Shown in pieces: positions 5,855 through 8,635 of a stretch of DNA of 8,635 bases (the stretch's first letter is position 1; the number at the start of each line of letters is the position of its first letter). The stretch comes from Candidatus Woykebacteria bacterium RIFCSPLOWO2_01_FULL_43_14 (lineage in GTDB: Bacteria > Patescibacteriota > Microgenomatia > Woykebacterales > 2-01-FULL-43-14). The stretch covers positions 6,453 to 15,087 of the forward strand of contig MHDB01000012.1 in NCBI GenBank assembly GCA_001816835.1. The letters are read 5' to 3'. The notes below the pieces were generated by a model. That model was given only the letters and a program-made list of their open reading frames with translations. It did no database searches and was not told the DNA's origin. A program made the translations under genes and the position numbers.

Positions 5855-5925
5855 AGGGAATGGTATTTCACAGTCGGCTCCGCCCTATCCAAAAATAGAG
5901 TTTCCTAGCCTCCCATCTATACTAG
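5855..5925 (-). ncRNA. L1-stalk-like segment inside the non-coding RNA
   Basis: Read on the minus strand, the 71-nt segment lines up without a gap with the 23S rRNA domain V stretch that forms the L1 stalk (compared from memory with E. coli and T. thermophilus). The conserved blocks are TGGGAGGCT near the 5' side, then GGAGCCGAC and TGAAATACCA on the 3' side, at the same spacing. The apical part differs in sequence but still pairs: CTCTAT with ATAGGG around TTTTGG. A variable tip on conserved flanks is what a functional stalk fold would show. Confidence 0.7.
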
Positions 5926-6032
5926 GCACCTAGTGGTGTCCCGTCAGAACCAGTGGAAGGGATTCGAACCCTACAGCCAAAACAAGTTTCCCTGTCTTGA
6001 CTTACCACCATCACTGTTTTACGACCAAGAAG

Positions 6033-6060
6033 ATTATATATAACTGAGAAGAATTGTCAA
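6033..6060 (-). promoter_or_regulatory. Consensus promoter of the non-coding RNA
   Basis: On the minus strand a perfect TTGACA (6055-6060), a 16-bp spacer and a perfect TATAAT (6033-6038) precede an expected start at G6026. It is the closest match to the sigma-70 consensus in the window, which predicts strong constitutive transcription. Confidence 0.85.
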
Positions 6061-6089
6061 ATAAAATTAAAGAAGAACAACGGCTCAGT

Positions 6090-6165
6090 TGGTGACCTCG
6101 GCGGGAATCGAACCCGCGATCTTCAGGATGAAAACCTGATGTCCTAACCGCTAGACGACGAGGCC
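6090..6165 (-). tRNA. tRNA-Glu (anticodon UUC)
   Basis: The cloverleaf is complete. The acceptor GGCCTCG pairs with CGAGGTC (one G-T), and the D arm lies in GTCTAGCGGTTAGGAC. The anticodon arm TCAGG-TTTTCAT-CCTGA gives anticodon TTC, and the T arm is GCGGG-TTCGATT-CCCGC. Discriminator A73 at 6093 and an encoded CCA at 6090-6092 complete it. It reads GAA and GAG codons. Its promoter lies 16 nt upstream of the mature 5' end. Confidence 0.97.
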
Positions 6166-6187
6166 ATATTTTATCCGCGGTTTACCT

Positions 6188-6216
6188 ATATTAACATATC
6201 TGGCCTCGTAGCTCAA
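6188..6216 (-). promoter_or_regulatory. Promoter of tRNA-Glu
   Basis: On the minus strand TTGAGC (6211-6216), a 17-bp spacer and TG-T-TAATAT (hexamer 6188-6193) give an expected start near 6181. It is divergent from the promoter at 6238-6266. Confidence 0.6.
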
Positions 6217-6237
6217 CTAACTTGAAACCCCATAATA

Positions 6238-6266
6238 TTGATTTTTATTCTGAGGTTTGTTATTAT
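6238..6266 (+). promoter_or_regulatory. Promoter of the 6291 gene
   Basis: TTGATT (6238-6243), a 17-bp spacer and TG-T-TATTAT (hexamer 6261-6266) predict a start near 6273. This gives an 18-nt leader, so this gene is not leaderless. Confidence 0.65.
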
Positions 6267-6282
6267 CCACCCCAGGAAGAAT

Positions 6283-6287
6283 AGGAG
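6283..6287 (+). promoter_or_regulatory. Shine-Dalgarno site AGGAG, the only close one in the window
   Basis: AGGAG ends 3 nt before the ATG at 6291, a tight spacing. A second AGGA at 6274 is 13 nt away. The presence of this site shows that the organism can use such sites, although most other genes here lack one. Confidence 0.6.
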
Positions 6288-6290
6288 AAA

Positions 6291-6791
6291 ATGAAGAGAC
6301 TAGGCTGGATAGCAGTAGCATCTTTAAATTTCGCAGCTAGGAAACTGAGGCTGAAAGAGGGAGTTTTGTACCTGGGAGGAATTATAACTAGCCGGATAGT
6401 GTCCATCTTTCTCTGCGTAGGCTACATTCTTGTAGTCTATCGGTCAACTGACACAAAGGTGGCCTTCATAATGCTTCCGGTACTTATGTATGCAATTTTG
6501 AGATTGGCTACACCCGGGAAGAGGAGTTCAAGACTTTTCTTTACTTCTTATGTCGCTATTAAATCTGGTCAAGTTGCGGGTTTTGGGAATTTCTTCGTCA
6601 GACTTGATTCAACGGGAATGACTGTTGGTCAGATGGAGAGGATTTCTGACGAGAGGAGTATAAGTTTGGGAGTCGATAAAATAACAATCTTAGGGGTTAT
6701 TAAACTGCCCGATCGTGGCGAAAATTTATCGGGTGATGATATTCTTATTGATAGGATGACTCAAGGAGAGAAAAAGTATTATTTCATCTAA
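6291..6791 (+). CDS. Membrane protein of unknown function, 166 aa
   Basis: I do not recognise the family. The N-terminus is basic with a hydrophobic patch (MKRLGWIAVASLNFAARKLRLK). Two membrane segments follow, roughly at 28-50 (GIITSRIVSIFLCVGYILVV) and 57-75 (KVAFIMLPVLMYAILRLAT). After a basic stretch (PGKRSSRLFF) comes a soluble C-terminal half from about 85 to 166, rich in beta-type alternation (FVRLDSTGMTVGQMERISDE, VDKITILGVIKLPD) and ending KYYFI. By the positive-inside rule the C-terminal domain is probably cytoplasmic. It is monocistronic: its own promoter, a Shine-Dalgarno site, and a strong terminator that overlaps the stop codon. It is divergent from tRNA-Glu. There are no catalytic motifs that I can name. 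Confidence 0.65.
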   Translation: MKRLGWIAVASLNFAARKLRLKEGVLYLGGIITSRIVSIFLCVGYILVVYRSTDTKVAFIMLPVLMYAILRLATPGKRSSRLFFTSYVAIKSGQVAGFGNFFVRLDSTGMTVGQMERISDERSISLGVDKITILGVIKLPDRGENLSGDDILIDRMTQGEKKYYFI

Positions 6792-6818
6792 CCGTTAGGA
6801 AACTAGCGGTTCTTTTTT
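6790..6818 (+). terminator. Rho-independent terminator after the 6291 gene
   Basis: AACCGTTAG pairs with CTAGCGGTT over 9 bp (one T-G pair) around a GAAA tetraloop, followed by C and six T residues. The stem begins in the stop codon. It separates this gene from the glycolytic operon. Confidence 0.92.
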
Positions 6819-6828
6819 GCCTAAAAAG

Positions 6829-6857
6829 TTGTTGTGAGTTTTCAGGTCTGGTATCCT
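6829..6857 (+). promoter_or_regulatory. Promoter of the enolase-gpmI operon, near-leaderless
   Basis: TTGTTG (6829-6834), a 17-bp spacer and TG-G-TATCCT (hexamer 6852-6857) are followed by seven bases before the ATG at 6865. The transcript should begin at or one base before the start codon. Confidence 0.6.
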
Positions 6858-6864
6858 TAGGTTA

Positions 6865-8073
6865 ATGGAAGCTACTATCAGAGAAGTCAGTGCGAAACTC
6901 ATTCGAGACTCCGAAGATAAGAACACTATCGAGACGACAGTTGAGATTGATAATGGTGTAAAAGGTATTTTCGCCGTTCCCTCCGGCGAGTCGACTGGCG
7001 GATATGAGGCTTTTTTACTTGACCCAGAGAAAGCGGTCTTACTTATAAATACCCAGCTCAGAAATATTTTAGTTGGCAAAAGTTTCCAACCTCAGGGCCT
7101 AGATGAATTTTTAATAAGCACTGACGGATCTTTGACTAAGTCAAATTTTGGCGCCAACACAATCCTGTCCATCTCGGTTGCTTTTTTTAAAGCTTTGGCT
7201 AATTTATCCCAAACCCCGCTATACGTGTTAATTCAGCAATACGCTAATATCGCTTCTACGACTTCCTTCAAAATTCCCAGACTAATGCTCAATATCATCG
7301 AAGGAGGTAAACATGCTCCCGGAAGTATAGACTTCCAGGAATTCCTGCTTTTACCAAAAACCCTTAATGTGCAGAAGGGCGTTTTCGAAGCAAAAGAAGT
7401 AATTGAAAAGTTAAAGGTCACTTTTCCACAAAACATAACTCAAGGCATGGAGGGAGGACTCAGCATTAAGGGTTTTGAGACTAATGAAGAAGCCTTAAGG
7501 AGTTTTGTTGATGCCACTAATGAGGTCGGTAAGGACTATTTTGATATTTCTCTGGACGTCGCGGCAAATTCTTTTAAAACAGGCGGTGAGTACCTTCTTA
7601 AAGGTTCCCCCACACCTTTGAGTACTCAAGAGATGATCACTTTTTATTCGAAACTTGTAAATGAATACCGAGTTTATTCAATTGAAGATCCTTTTAGTGA
7701 GGATGAATGGAGCGGTTGGGAGTCCTTACACACCGCTGTTAGGGGAAAAACTAAGTTAATAGGTGATGATCTGACTGTTACTAACCTTCAGAGACTGGAA
7801 GAGGCGGTAAAAATTGGCGCACTTGATGGGATTATCGTGAAACCTAATCAAATCGGTACTCTAAGCGAGACGCTCAGGGTAGTCAAGAGAGCTAAAGAAA
7901 ATGATTTGGTAGTGATTGTTTCACATCGGGCCAGAGAAACAATGGACGATTTCATCGCCGATTTGGCCGTAGGACTAGGAGCTGACTTTTTAAAGGCAGG
8001 TGCTCCCACCCAGCCACAAAGACTAGCTAAGTACCAAAGACTTTCAGCAATACAAGCTGAAATAACGAATTAG
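6865..8073 (+). CDS. eno: Enolase (phosphopyruvate hydratase), divergent and short
   Basis: It converts 2-phosphoglycerate to phosphoenolpyruvate in the cytoplasm. Catalytic and metal residues can be placed: the mobile-loop serine in PSGESTG (39-45), H150 in GGKH, E159 in DFQEF, the general acid E196 in GMEGG, metal ligands D231 (SLDVAA), E274 (SIEDP) and D301 (GDDLTVTN), the base K326 (KPNQIGT), H354-R355 (SHR) and K377 (LKAG). Several near-invariant neighbours are changed: GDEGGFAP reads GMEGGLSI, SHRSGETED reads SHRARETMD, and the N-terminal SRGNPT motif is absent (EDKNTIE in its place). At 402 aa it is 25-30 residues shorter than usual. Since all catalytic residues remain, I read it as a working, fast-diverged enolase. 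A leaderless-type promoter precedes it, and gpmI follows after 10 bp. Confidence 0.95.
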   Translation: MEATIREVSAKLIRDSEDKNTIETTVEIDNGVKGIFAVPSGESTGGYEAFLLDPEKAVLLINTQLRNILVGKSFQPQGLDEFLISTDGSLTKSNFGANTILSISVAFFKALANLSQTPLYVLIQQYANIASTTSFKIPRLMLNIIEGGKHAPGSIDFQEFLLLPKTLNVQKGVFEAKEVIEKLKVTFPQNITQGMEGGLSIKGFETNEEALRSFVDATNEVGKDYFDISLDVAANSFKTGGEYLLKGSPTPLSTQEMITFYSKLVNEYRVYSIEDPFSEDEWSGWESLHTAVRGKTKLIGDDLTVTNLQRLEEAVKIGALDGIIVKPNQIGTLSETLRVVKRAKENDLVVIVSHRARETMDDFIADLAVGLGADFLKAGAPTQPQRLAKYQRLSAIQAEITN

Positions 8074-8083
8074 AATCACGCAT

Positions 8084-8635
8084 ATGACTGCTATTTATAA
8101 CTTCCGACCAACTGTTTTATTGATTCTAGACGGCTGGGGAGTCGCCCCTCCTGGTGCTGGTAATGCAGTAGAGCTCGCAAGTCTTCCAAACTTCCGCCGT
8201 TTGAGAGATGAGTACCCTTCGGGCCAGTTGTTTGCTTCGGGAGAAGAGGTGGGAATCCCACGAAATGAGCCGGGTAATTCAGAGGTAGGTCATCTGAATA
8301 TAGGAGCAGGGAGAATAGTCTACCAAGATATAACTAGAATAAATATCGCTATCGAAAACGGGAGTTTTTACAAAATCCCGGCTTTTCTCGGGCTAGTTGA
8401 AAGACAGAAAAATACTGGTTCGGCAATTCATTTAATCGGCCTTGTTGGTAAAGGCACCGTTCATAGCAGTTTGGAGCATCTCAAAGCTCTTCTGTCTTTT
8501 CTAGAGATACACAACTGTGGTAATGTATTCCTCCACCTCTTTACCGATGGCCGAGATTCGCCTCCTAATAGTGCGCTGGAATATATTTCCCAGGTTGAAG
8601 ATTTCTTAAAGAATCATCACGTTGGACGGATTGCC
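8084..8635 (+). CDS. gpmI: 2,3-bisphosphoglycerate-independent phosphoglycerate mutase, N-terminal 184 residues
   Basis: It interconverts 3- and 2-phosphoglycerate through a phosphoserine intermediate and two metal ions, the step before enolase. VLLILDGWGVAPPGAGNA (11-28) gives metal ligand D16. GNSEVGHLNIGAGR (64-77) holds the nucleophile S66. H127 lies in GLVGKGTVHSS, where most homologues have SDGGVHSH, and FTDGRDSPP (153-161) is the substrate-binding motif. The gene runs off the right edge with its frame open. Its ATG is 10 bp after the enolase stop with no Shine-Dalgarno site and no -10 hexamer, so translation probably depends on coupling to enolase in one operon. Having the two enzymes of consecutive steps together ensures matched expression. 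Confidence 0.96.
   Translation, partial: MTAIYNFRPTVLLILDGWGVAPPGAGNAVELASLPNFRRLRDEYPSGQLFASGEEVGIPRNEPGNSEVGHLNIGAGRIVYQDITRINIAIENGSFYKIPAFLGLVERQKNTGSAIHLIGLVGKGTVHSSLEHLKALLSFLEIHNCGNVFLHLFTDGRDSPPNSALEYISQVEDFLKNHHVGRIA

Larger units (their letters stand above)
5745..6026 (-). ncRNA. Structured non-coding RNA with tRNA-elbow-like and L1-stalk-like domains, class unknown
   Basis: This is a transcription unit of about 280 nt with its own TTGACA/TATAAT promoter (expected start near 6026) and a rho-independent terminator at 5749-5783. No credible coding frame fills it.

The 5' domain (about 5951-6016) has a CAGUG/CACUG closing stem. An alternative is UGGUGG/CCACUG. It also has a G-rich single strand AUGGUGGUA, a 10-bp arm (AGUCAAGACA with UGUUUUGGCU), and a hairpin AGGG-UUCGAAU-CCCU whose seven-base loop is the tRNA T-loop consensus. 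The middle (5855-5925) aligns colinearly with the L1-stalk region of 23S rRNA. The 3' part has hairpins GGGC-AUA-GCCC and ACCGAG/CUCGGU, the latter with an inner CUAU/AUAG.

It is not tmRNA (no tag frame, no CCA end), RNase P or SRP RNA by motif. It starts 64 nt past tRNA-Glu. Confidence 0.75.

Noticed and set aside
5901..5918. GGGAGGCTAGGAAACTC on the minus strand recalls the GAGGAAAGTC motif of RNase P RNA.
   Set aside because: The partner motif (ACAGAA near the 3' end) is missing, and the surrounding 71 nt fit the 23S L1-stalk region much better.
5745..6026. Possible tmRNA, because of the tRNA-like T arm.
   Set aside because: The T arm is near the 5' end and is followed by about 200 nt. 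There is no CCA-bearing 3' end and no tag reading frame, and a permuted two-piece layout does not fit either.
6202..6218. GGCCTCGTAGCTCAACT on the plus strand looks like the 5' end of a tRNA (acceptor strand plus D arm) and shares eight bases with the start of tRNA-Glu.
   Set aside because: No D-loop GG, anticodon arm or T arm follows. The stretch overlaps the -35 box and spacer of the tRNA-Glu promoter, so a chance match or an old remnant is all that can be said.
7233..7436. Minus-strand frames inside the enolase gene and other long genes (also 6795-7079, 3856-4131 and the plus-strand frames at 1782 and 3303).
   Set aside because: They are shadows of well-identified genes, with low-complexity, Ser/Phe-rich translations and no initiation signals.

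Overview
The window reads as a gene-dense, moderately AT-rich bacterial chromosome segment. The compact genes, very short spacers, near-absence of Shine-Dalgarno sites, divergent enolase and small REP-type transposase suggest a member of the Candidate Phyla Radiation (Patescibacteria, perhaps Microgenomates or WWE3-like). This placement is inferred from gene style and has not been tested by phylogeny.

Layout. Bases 1-3707 are read leftwards. They hold the N-terminus of a probable DEAD-box RNA helicase, the translational GTPase TypA behind a structured leader, an AlkA-type DNA glycosylase, and a secreted or membrane-anchored protein with an M23-like fold. Bases 3803-4925 are read rightwards and hold a class I methyltransferase and a small three-helix membrane protein. 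Bases 4942-5721 are a self-contained REP-type Y1 transposase unit with 16-bp inverted ends. Bases 5745-6165 are RNA territory on the minus strand: an unassigned non-coding RNA of about 280 nt, then tRNA-Glu(UUC) upstream of it. Bases 6238-8635 are read rightwards: an unknown membrane protein closed by a clear terminator, then enolase and phosphoglycerate mutase (GpmI, running off the edge), which catalyse consecutive steps of lower glycolysis.

The most striking item is the non-coding RNA. It has a TTGACA/TATAAT promoter with a 16-bp spacer and a rho-independent terminator, and no credible reading frame. Its 5' domain resembles a tRNA elbow, with a perfect seven-base T-loop and a G-rich stemless D-loop-like segment. 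Its middle is colinear, without gaps, with the L1-stalk region of 23S rRNA domain V. In the ribosome the L1 stalk holds the elbow of E-site tRNA, so one RNA seems to carry both partners. I do not recognise it as a known class.

A second pattern is promoter architecture. Six of the eight genes with a visible 5' end have a -10-like hexamer exactly 6 or 7 nt before the start codon, usually with an extended TG, and no ribosome-binding site. These look like leaderless transcripts. Where a leader does exist (typA, the 6291 gene, probably the helicase), it is structured, carries a Shine-Dalgarno site, or is long.

A third pattern is a small family of 18-20 bp palindromes between genes at 2115, 2163 and 2923. 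They are REP-like, but differ in sequence from the ends of the transposase unit in this window.
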